This document shows, piece by piece, positions 15,094-24,109 of a stretch of 44,869 nucleotides of DNA. Both the position numbers and the translations under genes were made by a program. This DNA comes from Prochlorococcus sp. AG-311-J23 (GTDB taxonomy: Bacteria > Cyanobacteriota > Cyanobacteriia > PCC-6307 > Cyanobiaceae). A model generated the notes under the pieces. That model saw only the letters and a list, made by a program, of their open reading frames with translations. It was not told where the DNA came from and did not search any database. The DNA lies in contig QBVL01000008.1 of assembly GCA_003284375.1 (NCBI GenBank), forward strand, positions 1 to 44,869, written 5' to 3'. How positions within the stretch are numbered: position 1 is the first letter of the stretch; the number at the start of each line of letters is the position of its first letter.

Positions 15094-15555
15094 TTAATTT
15101 CTTATCTCACCTAGTACTCTAAGTGCTTCATTAACATGGGCAGGTCCATTTAAAAGATCATTAAAAATATGCCTGATAACACCTTTTGAATCAATAATGT
15201 ATGTGACACGTCCATCAAGCAAACCAAGAACTTTAGGAACTCCAAAAGCTTTTCTCAAAGAATTTTCCGTATCACACAATAATGGAAATGGAAGTTTATT
15301 TTTGTCTGCAAAAGATCTATGGCTTGCTTCATCGTCACCACTTACCCCCCAAACTTCAGCACCAAATAGTTTAAAAAGATCATATTTATCTCTAAAACCG
15401 CAATTTTCCGCGGTACAACCAGGGGTATCATCCTTTGGATAAAAAAATAAAACTAGTGGCCTACCTTTAGCTTGCTTACTCGTCCTAGCAACTCCTAACT
15501 GATCAGAAAGAGAGAAATCAGGTATTTGATCGTCTAGCTTTAAACGCATTTGCAT
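15094..15555 (-). CDS. bcp: Peroxiredoxin Q / BCP
   Basis: 153 residues, the usual length of atypical 2-Cys peroxiredoxin Q. The motif FFYPKDDTPGCTAENCGFRD shows the peroxidatic Cys47 and resolving Cys52 (numbered from ATG 15555). The conserved SHRSFADKNKLPFPLLCD and IDSKGVIRHIF follow. It reduces hydrogen peroxide and organic peroxides using thioredoxin, and in cyanobacteria helps against photo-oxidative stress. A second ATG two codons later (15549, MRLK) is an equally good start. Confidence 0.95.
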   Translation of the reverse strand: MQMRLKLDDQIPDFSLSDQLGVARTSKQAKGRPLVLFFYPKDDTPGCTAENCGFRDKYDLFKLFGAEVWGVSGDDEASHRSFADKNKLPFPLLCDTENSLRKAFGVPKVLGLLDGRVTYIIDSKGVIRHIFNDLLNGPAHVNEALRVLGEIRN

Positions 15556-15747
15556 CCCAAATCTATAAAATCAGTATACAAAAAAAAATTGGGGCTTGTT
15601 GGAGTTAACAAGAGTTGAGAATAAAGTATTAGCTGTAAAAACTTAAATAAAACGCCAGTAACTATATTTAATTAACTGTAGGTTTATTAAGCTAAAATGT
15701 CTAGATTTCTTAGTTTTTGTATAATGGTATTAAATAAATAAAAATCT

Positions 15748-18090
15748 TTGAGTGGTTTCGGAGAAAAGAAAAAAGAGAATAAAGGCTTTTCTAAAAAACT
15801 CCAAAAGCTTTCAGAAAAGGATCTGAAAGAAAAATCAATCAATAATCATATTAAAGGGAATTTAGATGAAGCAGAAAAAGGTTATGCAGCTTTTTTAAAA
15901 AATGGATATTCTGATGCAGATATAATTTCAAATTATGCACTCATATGTGAAGAAAAAGAAGAAAATGATAAAGCAATAAAATTATATGAAAAATGTGCTA
16001 AAAGTTTTCCAAATCATATTTACTCAAAATTAAATTTATCTTTTTTATATTATAAATTAAATAATTTAGAAAAAGCTGAAGCAATGATTGAAGAAGCAAT
16101 TAAATTAAAGCCAAGCCTGCCAAATGGACATTGTATTAGAGGATTGATTTTAAAAAGTTTAAATAAATATGATGAGTCAAAATTATCACTTGAGAAAGCA
16201 TTAGAACTAGATAAAAATTACTTTGATGCTTATATCAACCTAGGGTTATTAAACAAAGATTCTAATAAATATAATGAAGCAGAAGAATATTATTTAAAAG
16301 CATTAGAAATAAATAGTAAATCTGCTATCGCTCATTTAAATCTAGGCGCATGCTACAAAGAGAAACAAGATCTAGAAAAAGCAATTTTGCATACAAAGAT
16401 GGCAATTGAGCTTGATAATAAATTAGAAAACTGTTATTTAAATCTAGCTACAATATATAACCAAATTGGTGATTACAAAAAATCACTATCACTTACAAAA
16501 AAAGAAATTTTATTTAATAAGAATAGTGAGTCAAGTTATCAACTTATAAGTGAATTAATCAAGAAAGGTGAATTATTAGACACCTCAAAAAAAGATAATA
16601 GAGAATTATTTAAAAATTTGTTAAATAGAAAAAATATATCTCACAGAGAACTATTTGGGAATATAAACAACCTGATCTCCAAAGAAATATTAGAAGACTT
16701 ATCTATTATGGAGTCGGAGTTATATGAAAGTAATAAATTCAACATTTTCATTAAGGATAAGGAATTAGTAAAAGCACTTTCTTTACTAATATTTTGCACT
16801 CCATTATGGGAAAAAGTTTTAGGAAATATACGCAAGAATATTCTATTAAACTATTCAGATAAAGATAAAATAAGTAATAGTGTTCTTAGCTTTACAATAG
16901 GACTTGGATCACAATGTTTCTTAAATGAGTATGTCTATTACATATCTGGAGAAGAAAAAGAAAAACTAAGAGAACTTAAAAAAATAATTAATAATAGTAA
17001 AAATCAAGAATATAAATTAGCAATAATATCATGCTACCAATCTCTATCTTCAATAAATGATGCGGAAATAATCGATTTAAATGCTTATATAGCAATTAAC
17101 AAAGAATTCAATAATCTTCTTAATTTACAAGTTAAAGAGTTAAATGATGAAAGAAATATTTCAAAAGGAGTTAAAAAGATAGGAAATATAAAAGATTCCA
17201 CATCAAAGGAAGTGAAGAATCAGTATGAATTAAACCCCTATCCGAGATGGAGATATAATTCATATGCTAAAGAAAACAAACTAAACTTTATATCAGTTAT
17301 TAATTCTGAAATTTCACCAAATACAATTAAATTTAATTCAGTTCAATTAACAAATAATAAAACAAATATTCTTATAGCTGGTTGTGGAACAGGTATTCAA
17401 GTAATTGAAGCATCCCGCTATAGTAATTGTGAAATAACAGCAATCGATCTAAGCAATGCAAGTATCTCATATGCAAAGAGAAAGGCCGATGAATATGGAT
17501 TAAAAAATATCAATTTCATAGAAATGGATATACTTAACTTGACATCGCTTAACAAAAGATTTGATTTAATAGAATGTTCAGGCGTTCTTCACCATATGAA
17601 TGAGCCTACTAAGGGATTATCAAATCTATTTGAGGTGTTAAAACCAAAAGGTTTTATAAAGTTAGGTTTGTACAGTAAGTATGCAAGAAAAGAAATACTT
17701 AAAGCGAGAGAGCTAATCAAAGAAAAAGATATTAAACCAAACATTGATGGAATAAGAAGCTTCCGAAATGATGTTCTTAATGGAGAAATAGAAAAGTTAA
17801 ATGAAATAACTAATTGGTCAGATTTCTACTCAACCTCAATGTGTAGAGATCTGTGCTTTCATTTTCACGAAAACTGTTACTCGCTAATTGAAATTAAAAA
17901 TATGTTAAAAGTATCTAATCTGGAATTCCTAGGTTTTACTCTTTCAAAAGATATTATAGATAAATATCTAATAGACAATAAAGATAAAGACTCTTTAAAA
18001 GATTTAGAATTATGGGATAAATTTGAAAAATCAAACCCTTATTCTTTTAGAGAAATGTATCAATTCTGGGCTAGAAAGTCAATTAAATAA
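15748..18090 (+). CDS. Large TPR protein with C-terminal class I methyltransferase
   Basis: 780 residues from a TTG start (MSGFGEKKKENKGFSKKL). Residues ~30-270 are about seven TPR units; the first carries the NGY...SNYA signature seen in the other TPR fusions here. Residues ~270-480 are a helical region with no clear family. NQYELNPYPRWRYNSY at ~490 is a motif often found just before the catalytic part. Residues ~535-650 are a Rossmann methyltransferase: NILIAGCGTGIQVIEASRY (motif I), ITAIDLSNASISYAKRKA (motif II), FDLIECSGVLHHMNEP (motif IV) and LKPKGFIKLGLYS. Likely target: a peptide, protein or glycan brought by the TPRs; unknown. It is strongly AT-rich and Lys/Asn-rich like other island genes. 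Confidence 0.85.
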   Translation: MSGFGEKKKENKGFSKKLQKLSEKDLKEKSINNHIKGNLDEAEKGYAAFLKNGYSDADIISNYALICEEKEENDKAIKLYEKCAKSFPNHIYSKLNLSFLYYKLNNLEKAEAMIEEAIKLKPSLPNGHCIRGLILKSLNKYDESKLSLEKALELDKNYFDAYINLGLLNKDSNKYNEAEEYYLKALEINSKSAIAHLNLGACYKEKQDLEKAILHTKMAIELDNKLENCYLNLATIYNQIGDYKKSLSLTKKEILFNKNSESSYQLISELIKKGELLDTSKKDNRELFKNLLNRKNISHRELFGNINNLISKEILEDLSIMESELYESNKFNIFIKDKELVKALSLLIFCTPLWEKVLGNIRKNILLNYSDKDKISNSVLSFTIGLGSQCFLNEYVYYISGEEKEKLRELKKIINNSKNQEYKLAIISCYQSLSSINDAEIIDLNAYIAINKEFNNLLNLQVKELNDERNISKGVKKIGNIKDSTSKEVKNQYELNPYPRWRYNSYAKENKLNFISVINSEISPNTIKFNSVQLTNNKTNILIAGCGTGIQVIEASRYSNCEITAIDLSNASISYAKRKADEYGLKNINFIEMDILNLTSLNKRFDLIECSGVLHHMNEPTKGLSNLFEVLKPKGFIKLGLYSKYARKEILKARELIKEKDIKPNIDGIRSFRNDVLNGEIEKLNEITNWSDFYSTSMCRDLCFHFHENCYSLIEIKNMLKVSNLEFLGFTLSKDIIDKYLIDNKDKDSLKDLELWDKFEKSNPYSFREMYQFWARKSIK

Positions 18091-18246
18091 CTGATCTTCT
18101 AATCCTGGAATAAACATTTTACATAGGGTAAAAATAAATAATATTGCTAGAACATTACCGAGCATTGCTATCGCAAAGCGAATTCTTAGGTCCTTGGCAA
18201 ATGGTAGTAAATTTTCCCAAAGTTGCAATAATGGTCCGCCAGCCAT
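18079..18246 (-). CDS. Small single-span membrane protein overlapping the TPR gene end
   Basis: 55 residues: MAGGPLLQLWENLLPFAKD, then RIRFAIAMLGNVLAILFIF, then TLCKMFIPGLEDQLFN. It has one membrane helix with an amphipathic N-terminus, like many small cyanobacterial thylakoid proteins. Not recognised. The last 12 bp overlap the convergent end of the TPR-methyltransferase gene. The composition is clearly protein-like and the frame is free of stops. Confidence 0.6.
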   Translation of the reverse strand: MAGGPLLQLWENLLPFAKDLRIRFAIAMLGNVLAILFIFTLCKMFIPGLEDQLFN

Positions 18247-18344
18247 TCGTTATTAATCTTTAATTGCTAATAGCTTACAGTGGTACTAGCTTATTGGCTA
18301 CATGAAAACTAAGATTTAAAGTAAAAAGATTCTATTAACATCTT

Positions 18345-18611
18345 CTATTTTAATTTGCTTCTCATCAGAAATAGAAGTAACAACCCTATGAATATTAGGG
18401 CTACAGGGTAAAGAAATACAAATAATACATCTGTTAAGTTTTCTGGTCTATTCAAAACAAATAAACCTACGATAAAAATTATTATTGGCAAAAGGATAAG
18501 TAATTTGATTAATAGGCCTTCATTCCATTTTTTAATCTCATTATCTTCATCTAATAAAGTTTCCAATTTATCCTCTAAGAACTCATCATTAAAATCAAAC
18601 TGATCACTCAT
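18345..18611 (-). CDS. Two-span small membrane protein
   Basis: 88 residues. An acidic N-terminal region (DQFDFNDEFLEDKLETLLDEDNE) is followed by two membrane segments (LLIKLLILLPIIIFIVGLFVL and LFVFLYPVALIFIGLLLLFL). Function unknown. It is divergent from the SemiSWEET at 18696, with 84 bp between them. Confidence 0.6.
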   Translation of the reverse strand: MSDQFDFNDEFLEDKLETLLDEDNEIKKWNEGLLIKLLILLPIIIFIVGLFVLNRPENLTDVLFVFLYPVALIFIGLLLLFLMRSKLK

Positions 18612-18695
18612 AATATTTTTATACTATTAATGCAAGATAGAACTATATAATAATTTATATATAGTTCTGATCCATATCTATTTTTATAAAAAAGA

Positions 18696-18971
18696 ATGAG
18701 TCACTTTAATTATATAGATTTATTTGGGTTTTTAGCTGCTCTGCTAACTACCATTGCCTTCTTACCCCAACTATATAAGACATGGAAAACAAAATCAGCT
18801 GATGATGTTTCATTAATTATGTTGATTTTATTTATAACAGGACTTATTTGTTGGATTATTTACGGTTTAAAAATCCATTCGATTCCTATTCTAATCGCTA
18901 ATATTTTTACCTTTCTTTTTAATTTTTCTATTTTAATTTTAAAAGTCACTTATAAAGAAAACAAGGAATAA
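18696..18971 (+). CDS. SemiSWEET sugar transporter (PQ-loop, three spans)
   Basis: 91 residues with three membrane helices, the exact size of a bacterial SemiSWEET half-transporter. The PQ-loop motif FLPQLYKTWKTKSADDVS is unmistakable, followed by CWIIYGLKIHSIPILIANIFTF. SemiSWEETs work as dimers that move sugars passively across the membrane; the sugar here is unknown. Single gene. Confidence 0.88.
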   Translation: MSHFNYIDLFGFLAALLTTIAFLPQLYKTWKTKSADDVSLIMLILFITGLICWIIYGLKIHSIPILIANIFTFLFNFSILILKVTYKENKE

Positions 18972-19051
18972 TTAATTTGTTTTATATATATTAAATATTT
19001 TTTATTGAGCTCCTTTAGAAGCTATAGTTAGAAAAGAATTAAAAGAATTAC

Positions 19052-19213
19052 ATGTCAGGAGAAGAACTTCAATTAATTGGCAGATCTCTAGCTTTACATC
19101 CTCCTGTGATGATAATAACTCTTGGTTTATTCATGTACATAAGAGGTAAAGCTATTGCAAGTAGTAACCCTACAAAAAAAGTTACGCCATTTTTTCCTTT
19201 CAGAAACGTCTAA
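19052..19213 (+). CDS. Small one-span membrane protein
   Basis: 53 residues: MSGEELQLIGRSLALHPPVM, then IITLGLFMYIRGKAIASS, then NPTKKVTPFFPFRNV. One membrane helix with a basic, proline-containing tail. The even composition suggests a conserved small photosynthetic-membrane protein, but I cannot name it. Convergent with the gene ending at 19269. Confidence 0.6.
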   Translation: MSGEELQLIGRSLALHPPVMIITLGLFMYIRGKAIASSNPTKKVTPFFPFRNV

Positions 19214-19268
19214 AAATATAATTAATTCGCACCACCCATACAAATAGAATAATTATTTGAATTAGGTA

Positions 19269-19790
19269 TTAACCAAAAGGATTAGTTCCCATAAGTGGTC
19301 CTACAAATAAAAATTCCATAACAGCTCCAGTTATTGCAACAGGGAAAACCCAAATAGACATAAATCTAATTCCCATAAATTTCATTCCTCCTTTCCCTGC
19401 GAATGCATCTTTGGTCATTGTGTAGACAGTTTCAGTATCTTGAACTGTGTATGTATTTTCGCCAGGGTTGGAGTAAGGCTGAGCAAAATTCAAATTATTA
19501 ATTAGATTTCTAATTTTGTTAAGAAAAACTATGGGCCATACCCATAAGAAAAATATACGACTTGCAAATGCAAAAGTATCAGACTGAGGAATACCTAATT
19601 GCTGATTAGCTTTATCCTTTGGAAAAGCATCCTCAATAATAGATGAAATTAAATCTTGATCTGTTGGAAATACCTCTTTTTCATTAACGTCTTTTGGTTG
19701 ATTGTCTAATGAAATAATATCAGCATCATTATTTTCTAAAACAGCTGTTGAGCTATTACTTTCATTCAGATTTGATTCTTGACTTTCCAT
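19269..19790 (-). CDS. Unknown membrane protein in PsbF-like gene cluster
   Basis: 173 residues from Met at 19790; an ATG at 19811 is in frame. A perfect reverse-strand TATAAT (19812-19817) directly abuts 19811, so transcription would begin inside that codon, and I prefer 19790. The N-terminal ~75 residues are acidic and disordered. Two membrane segments follow (FFLWVWPIVFLNKI at ~85-105 and SIWVFPVAITGAVMEFLFVGPLMG at ~145-170), separated by a polar loop. No family recognised. It lies downstream of the PsbF-like gene on the same strand, but the terminator at 19900-19928 and the TATAAT suggest it is transcribed separately. Confidence 0.65.
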   Translation of the reverse strand: MESQESNLNESNSSTAVLENNDADIISLDNQPKDVNEKEVFPTDQDLISSIIEDAFPKDKANQQLGIPQSDTFAFASRIFFLWVWPIVFLNKIRNLINNLNFAQPYSNPGENTYTVQDTETVYTMTKDAFAGKGGMKFMGIRFMSIWVFPVAITGAVMEFLFVGPLMGTNPFG

Positions 19791-19811
19791 AACCAACTTT
19801 TTTGTGATCAT

Positions 19812-19817
19812 ATTATA
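19812..19817 (-). promoter_or_regulatory. -10 element TATAAT of the membrane protein gene
   Basis: Perfect sigma70 -10 hexamer on the reverse strand, immediately upstream of an ATG at 19811 and 22 nt before the preferred start at 19790. No clear -35 is seen. Confidence 0.45.
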
Positions 19818-19899
19818 AGCTGTCTAAGTTGCTTTTGATTAAAGAAATATATAATTTAAAAATTATCAATAGAAATTTATATATCTCTTTTTATTCCAT

Positions 19900-19928
19900 A
19901 AAAAAAAAGACTCATCAAAAGACAAGTC
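19900..19928 (-). terminator. Rho-independent terminator of the PsbF-like gene
   Basis: On the reverse strand GACUUGUC-UUUU-GAUGAGUC forms an 8-bp stem (two G-U pairs), followed by nine U (A's at 19900-19908 on the plus strand). It lies 40 bp after the stop at 19968. Confidence 0.85.
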
Positions 19929-19967
19929 CTTTTATCTTTATTTTTTATTTTTTATCTTTATTTTTAT

Positions 19968-20261
19968 CTAAGCGCTAATTACGCCTCTTCTAATAAATTG
20001 CATTGCAAAAATAGCTCCAAGGAAAAACACTGACGGAATACCCAACGCATTCACAGCTAAAGTTCTTATCGTAAATACAGGATATCCATCTCCTGGTCTT
20101 CCTTTATCTGCAACGATTGCTGTGTCTTCCCAAACTTGCTGGTTTTGAATAGTAGGACCGTTATCCCATACAAATACTCCCCATCTCCTCAACCAATAAT
20201 CAGTAAAGGCAACTGAAAAAATGACTGGTGTTAATACCAAGAGTAATCTGAGGTTGATCAT
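19968..20261 (-). CDS. PsbF-like membrane protein lacking the heme-ligand histidine
   Basis: 97 residues. The C-terminal part, residues 60-92, closely follows cytochrome b559 beta (PsbF): [17 protein letters not shown], then [16 protein letters not shown]. PsbF has RWLAVH at this place, where His binds the heme shared with PsbE; here the sequence is RTLAVN with Asn71, and the Trp is also lost. PsbF is about 45 residues, so this protein has an extra N-terminal part with its own membrane segment ([27 protein letters not shown]) and a polar loop (~33-59). It is probably a thylakoid protein unable to bind heme through this residue. Whether it joins a photosystem is inference. Divergent from 20454. 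Confidence 0.7.
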   Translation of the reverse strand: MINLRLLLVLTPVIFSVAFTDYWLRRWGVFVWDNGPTIQNQQVWEDTAIVADKGRPGDGYPVFTIRTLAVNALGIPSVFFLGAIFAMQFIRRGVISA

Positions 20262-20453
20262 CCATCTATATATTTATCCAGTAAATCTTGGCATACCAGA
20301 GACAAAAAGGCTGATTGATTCATTGACCTTATGAATTCTGTAACAAATTGGTCCGATTTTAGAAGCTTTGATAACTCTCTTAGTTGACTAGCATTACTTC
20401 TGATATGGTGGATTCATTGCCCCTAGAAAGGCCTAAATTAATTGGTTTAATTT

Positions 20454-20900
20454 ATGGAATTCGGTTTTAAAGAAATTCTTTTCGGATTGGCTGGCGTAAG
20501 CATGATTGCTTGGGCTGGAGTAATCGGCTTATGGCATACCTATATGTTCCCAAGATTTTTCAAAGAAGATTCCAGTCGAATTAATAACTATTCTCCAGTA
20601 ACTTCAAGTGTTTCTGATGCTCAGTCAGCTCCTGAGATCAACGGCCCCAACAAGCCTTGGTTCCTTGATGACGAAGGTGGAACTCTGACACCAAAAACAG
20701 CAATGGGAGCAATAGGTCTTAGCGATAGAGGCAAATACAGCAAAAAATCTTTTGTAGTTGCTGATTTCAATCCTATTGAATCTGGTTATGGAGTTAATAG
20801 GCTTTACACTTCAGTTTTAATTGGGCTGGCAATAAGTTCTTTTGTATTAATTTCCTTTGGACTTCAAAGTGGCTTTGGAATGATGGGACCAAGCTTATAA
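20454..20900 (+). CDS. Unknown two-span membrane protein, divergent from the PsbF-like gene
   Basis: 148 residues. One membrane segment lies near the N-terminus (ILFGLAGVSMIAWAGVIGLWHTY) and one at the C-terminus (SVLIGLAISSFVLISFGLQSG). A ~80-residue polar loop lies between them, containing NGPNKPWFLDDEGGTLTPKTAMGAIG. I do not recognise the family. It shares a 192-bp divergent promoter region with the PsbF-like gene and lies upstream of flavodoxin, so a photosynthetic-membrane role is plausible but unproven. Confidence 0.65.
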   Translation: MEFGFKEILFGLAGVSMIAWAGVIGLWHTYMFPRFFKEDSSRINNYSPVTSSVSDAQSAPEINGPNKPWFLDDEGGTLTPKTAMGAIGLSDRGKYSKKSFVVADFNPIESGYGVNRLYTSVLIGLAISSFVLISFGLQSGFGMMGPSL

Positions 20901-21320
20901 ATTGATCTGAGTTAAGAAACAAAAGCAATAACAAGTCAATAAAAATTTAATTTCTTAAGTGCCTTAAGGCTTTAAATGCAGATAATACAAATGTTTTCAG
21001 ATAAAGATCTTAATGTGAGACTTTTTGAATAATTTTTAAATCTTTTGTCTCAAGTTAATTTAAAATCCCTAGCAATTAATTTTTTGTTCTAACACTTTTG
21101 AAGAGTTTTTATTGAAAAGCCTTTTGAGCACTAGATTAAAGATTCGAAATGGAGACGAAAAACAATATTAGAAATCATTTTTCTAGAGAAAAAAGCAACA
21201 AATATTGACTTATTTATGTATCAAAAATCAATATTGAATAGACAAGAAAATTTAAAAAAAACCAAATTCACTCTAAATGTGCAAAGCTGCTTTAAAATAT
21301 TCTTGATTTTAAATTGCTCC
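20901..21320. other. 0.42-kb flavodoxin upstream region
   Basis: Non-coding and AT-rich. A 10-bp palindrome GCCTTAAGGC at 20961-20970 (AAGTGCCTTAAGGCTTT) may be a weak terminator for the gene ending at 20900. Flavodoxin is iron-regulated in relatives, but I cannot point to a Fur box with confidence. An in-frame ATG at 21216 would add 35 residues absent from flavodoxins and is not used. Confidence 0.5.
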
Positions 21321-21836
21321 ATGACTGTAGGAATCTACTTCGCTACAACAACAGGTAAAACCGAAGATATAGCTGAACGGCTGCACGGATTACTTGACTC
21401 TGCTGAAGGTCCAAAGGATATTTCAGACGTCGATGACCTTAGTGAACTAGCTGGACATGATGGGGTTATTTGTGGCATCCCCACATGGAACACCGGTGCT
21501 GACTCTGAGAGATCAGGAACTGCTTGGGACTCAATCCTTGAAGACATTGGAGAGCTAGATCTCAATGGTAAGAAAGTTGCAATTTTTGGTTTAGGAGATT
21601 CTTCTACTTACACCGAAAACTATTGCGATGCTATGGAAGAGCTTCATAGATACTTCCAGCAAGCTGGTGCTTCAATGGTTGGATACACTGCAAAGGCTGA
21701 TTACACTTTTGACGAGTCAAAAAGTGTAGTTGGAGAAGAATTCTGCGGGTTACCTCTTGACGAAGACAGTGAATCAGACATGACTGACGAAAGGCTTTCA
21801 GGATGGGCTGAGAAACTAAAAGGCGAGATGTTTTAA
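21321..21836 (+). CDS. isiB: Flavodoxin, long-chain
   Basis: 171 residues from MTVGIYFATTTGKTEDIAERL at 21321. The FMN phosphate loop ATTTGKTEDIA follows the first strand, and GIPTWNTGADSERSGTAWD and FGLGDSSTYTENYCDAMEEL are the other FMN-contacting loops. The ~20-residue insertion of long-chain flavodoxins (MVGYTAKADYTFDESKSVVG) is present. It carries electrons from photosystem I in place of ferredoxin when iron is short. A strong terminator follows. Confidence 0.96.
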   Translation: MTVGIYFATTTGKTEDIAERLHGLLDSAEGPKDISDVDDLSELAGHDGVICGIPTWNTGADSERSGTAWDSILEDIGELDLNGKKVAIFGLGDSSTYTENYCDAMEELHRYFQQAGASMVGYTAKADYTFDESKSVVGEEFCGLPLDEDSESDMTDERLSGWAEKLKGEMF

Positions 21837-21857
21837 GCCTTAAGCAAAACTTCGAGG

Positions 21858-21891
21858 TCTTCCTAAGTATTTGCTTGGGGAGATTTTTTTT
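21858..21891 (+). terminator. Rho-independent terminator of flavodoxin
   Basis: TCTTCCTAAG (21858-21867) pairs with CTTGGGGAGA (21874-21883) over 10 bp including two G-U pairs, with a TATTTG loop, then eight T. It starts 22 bp after the stop. Confidence 0.88.
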
Positions 21892-22015
21892 GTTCATTTT
21901 TTATGAGATGAAAAATTCCGAAAAGTTAAAATAAAAATATCCCTAAAAAAGTCATTTTCTGAAGCTATTCAAGAAAATGCCCCAAAGAGCCCGACGATAT
22001 CTTAATGTTTTCTTT

Positions 22016-22255
22016 ATGAACTCAAATAATTGCTCAGGCAAAAACGTTTCAATTAACGTAAATCTCTCTTTAAAAAATGAGACTTTGCGAATGTTGGTAG
22101 AGATGGCAAATGATATGGGGGCAAGTCTTGAGGATGTAATAAGCTCAGTAACTGAAGATTCGGTAATTGATTTAGAGAGGCTTCAGGATGATCTAGGTAT
22201 TGTTATCATCCCTGAAAAATGCAGTAAAGAGGATTTAATAAATTCGATTCAATAA
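22016..22255 (+). CDS. Small unknown helical protein
   Basis: 79 residues if started at ATG 22016 (MNSNNCSGKNVSINVNLSL); a longer frame from 21977 adds 13 basic residues and cannot be excluded. The pattern KNETLRMLVEMANDMGASLEDVISSVTEDSVIDLERLQDDLG looks like a compact helical domain, possibly ribbon-helix-helix-like given the short strand (SINVNLSL) before two helices. That reading is tentative. It follows the flavodoxin terminator. Confidence 0.5.
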   Translation: MNSNNCSGKNVSINVNLSLKNETLRMLVEMANDMGASLEDVISSVTEDSVIDLERLQDDLGIVIIPEKCSKEDLINSIQ

Positions 22256-22270
22256 ATCTATACGTTTTAT

Positions 22271-24109
22271 TTAAAATCTTTCCGGTCTGGGATTTTTCCA
22301 AGTAGAAGTAACTCCATCTGTTATCAAAGATTTAGCTCTTCTTTCAAGAATTTCTCTATCAAGTCTCCAAACGCTATATACACCAAAATTACCCAAGACT
22401 TTTGGATTAAGTCCTTGCCAATAAGATTTTTCCACTGATTTTTTATCAATAACTAAAAGAGTAGTTTTTGATCCATTTGCTCCATATATTGGCCTTCCTT
22501 TCCATCCTCTTCGCTTCTCATTTTTAAGTCGATCCGACACATTTACAAAAGCATTTCTAGATCTACCTTCAAAAACAATGACTTGATTAGTATAAAAATG
22601 AATTGAAGGTTTCATAGCTCCAACCATTACTAAAGGCTCGTTTCTATTTTGGGAATTTAAAAGTAATTCCGAGGCTTGTCTTAAAGGGAGTTGTCTTAAC
22701 CTATCTGCTAAATCAAAAGTTGGTAAAACAATCAGGAAATGAGATAAAGCTATAGGTATTTGCAAAATTAATAGTTTTCCATATATTTTTCTAGAGGAAA
22801 ATATGATTCCTAAAAAAGCAATTAAAAGAAAAATCAATCCAGCTTTTTCAATTAAAAAGCTATTGGTTAATTCTTCTGAGAAGTTTGGAATTTCAGGATC
22901 ATTAATAAGCTTAATCCATAGCTTTGAAGTGAAGAGAAATATGGAAAAGAGTATTGATAAAAATACTGTAAATTTCCAAGCCAAAGCTTTTAAAAATTCC
23001 TCTTTATCATTATTGGTTAAGGAAAGTGATATTAAAACTGATGCTGCAGGAGTAGCAGGAAGCCAATAGCTCGGTAGCTTGGTAGCTGAAATAGTAAAGA
23101 AAACAAATACAGCTATTAACCAAAAAAATGAAAACTCAAATAATGAATTTTCTGGTTTTTTTATAACTCTTCTAGACCATTTAGATAGGTTGTAAAAATT
23201 CTTCCAAATACTTATTAATAAAAATGGAGTAAGTGGTAAAGAAGCTATACATAATACTATTAAAAAAAACCACCAAGGCTCCCCATGAGAATTTACCACT
23301 GATGTAAATCTTTGAAGATTATGATACCCAAAAAAACTATCTAAGAAGGGTTTTCCCTCTATTAATAATTCAATTAAATACCAAGGGAAACTAATAATAA
23401 AAACAAGAAAAAGTCCTGGAATTACTCTCAATATTTTCAAAATCCCTAGTAAATTATTTTGAAATAAGGCAAAAAATAAAATAGTTAATCCTGATAAAAC
23501 CAATGCGACAGGACCTTTAGTTAAAACTGCAAATGACAAAAAAATCCAAGACAACCACCAAACTTCTTCTTTTGGATTAGCGAATCTTCTCCATTTAAGA
23601 AGTAAGCAAATTCCTAGAGTGCTGCAAAGGAGAGCATCACTTACAGCAATTCTTCCCCAAATTATTACCAAAGGCGACAACGCAAATACCAGCGCAGTAA
23701 TAACTGCGGTTCTTCTATTGAAATTATTTTCTTCTTGGGGATATTTCATCATTGTGTCCCCTAAAACAATCATTAAAAAAATTGTTGATAATGCAGAAGG
23801 AAGCCTTGCCGCCCATGTCCCTAAAGGGTCCCAATAAATATTCCCTGGGATTGAAAATCCCAGACCCATCAACCAATAAACCAAAGGAGGCTTATCAAAT
23901 CGAGGTAATCCATTTACTTGAGGAGTAAACCAATTACCCGTTTCTGCCATTGCTCTACTGGCTGCAGCAAACAAAGGTGGTGTTTCATCAACTAAACCTG
24001 TTGTCCCTAATTGCCAAACAAAAATTATTAATCCAATAAATAAAATACAAAGAAGACCACGTCTTCTTTGTATTAAAGTTGGGGAAAAAGATTTAGTTAA
24101 ACTTTTCAA
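22271..24109 (-). CDS. Glycosyltransferase family 39 / ArnT-like lipid-linked sugar transferase
   Basis: 612 residues, multi-span (about 10-12 membrane segments). The catalytic Asp-Glu of the first lumenal loop is seen at D41-E42 in GLVDETPPLFAAASRAMAETGNWFTPQ, and NGLPRFDKPPLVYWLMGLGF follows as in ArnT/PMT relatives. It transfers a sugar from a polyprenyl carrier to an envelope acceptor. The start is TTG at 24109, directly after the TAA of the upstream glycosyltransferase gene. Later ATGs would remove the catalytic loop, so TTG is preferred. It forms an operon with 24110-25219. Confidence 0.88.
   Translation of the reverse strand: MKSLTKSFSPTLIQRRRGLLCILFIGLIIFVWQLGTTGLVDETPPLFAAASRAMAETGNWFTPQVNGLPRFDKPPLVYWLMGLGFSIPGNIYWDPLGTWAARLPSALSTIFLMIVLGDTMMKYPQEENNFNRRTAVITALVFALSPLVIIWGRIAVSDALLCSTLGICLLLKWRRFANPKEEVWWLSWIFLSFAVLTKGPVALVLSGLTILFFALFQNNLLGILKILRVIPGLFLVFIISFPWYLIELLIEGKPFLDSFFGYHNLQRFTSVVNSHGEPWWFFLIVLCIASLPLTPFLLISIWKNFYNLSKWSRRVIKKPENSLFEFSFFWLIAVFVFFTISATKLPSYWLPATPAASVLISLSLTNNDKEEFLKALAWKFTVFLSILFSIFLFTSKLWIKLINDPEIPNFSEELTNSFLIEKAGLIFLLIAFLGIIFSSRKIYGKLLILQIPIALSHFLIVLPTFDLADRLRQLPLRQASELLLNSQNRNEPLVMVGAMKPSIHFYTNQVIVFEGRSRNAFVNVSDRLKNEKRRGWKGRPIYGANGSKTTLLVIDKKSVEKSYWQGLNPKVLGNFGVYSVWRLDREILERRAKSLITDGVTSTWKNPRPERF

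Noticed and set aside
21216-21320. N-terminal extension of flavodoxin
   Set aside because: The 35 extra residues are unlike flavodoxins; the family N-terminus begins exactly at ATG 21321.
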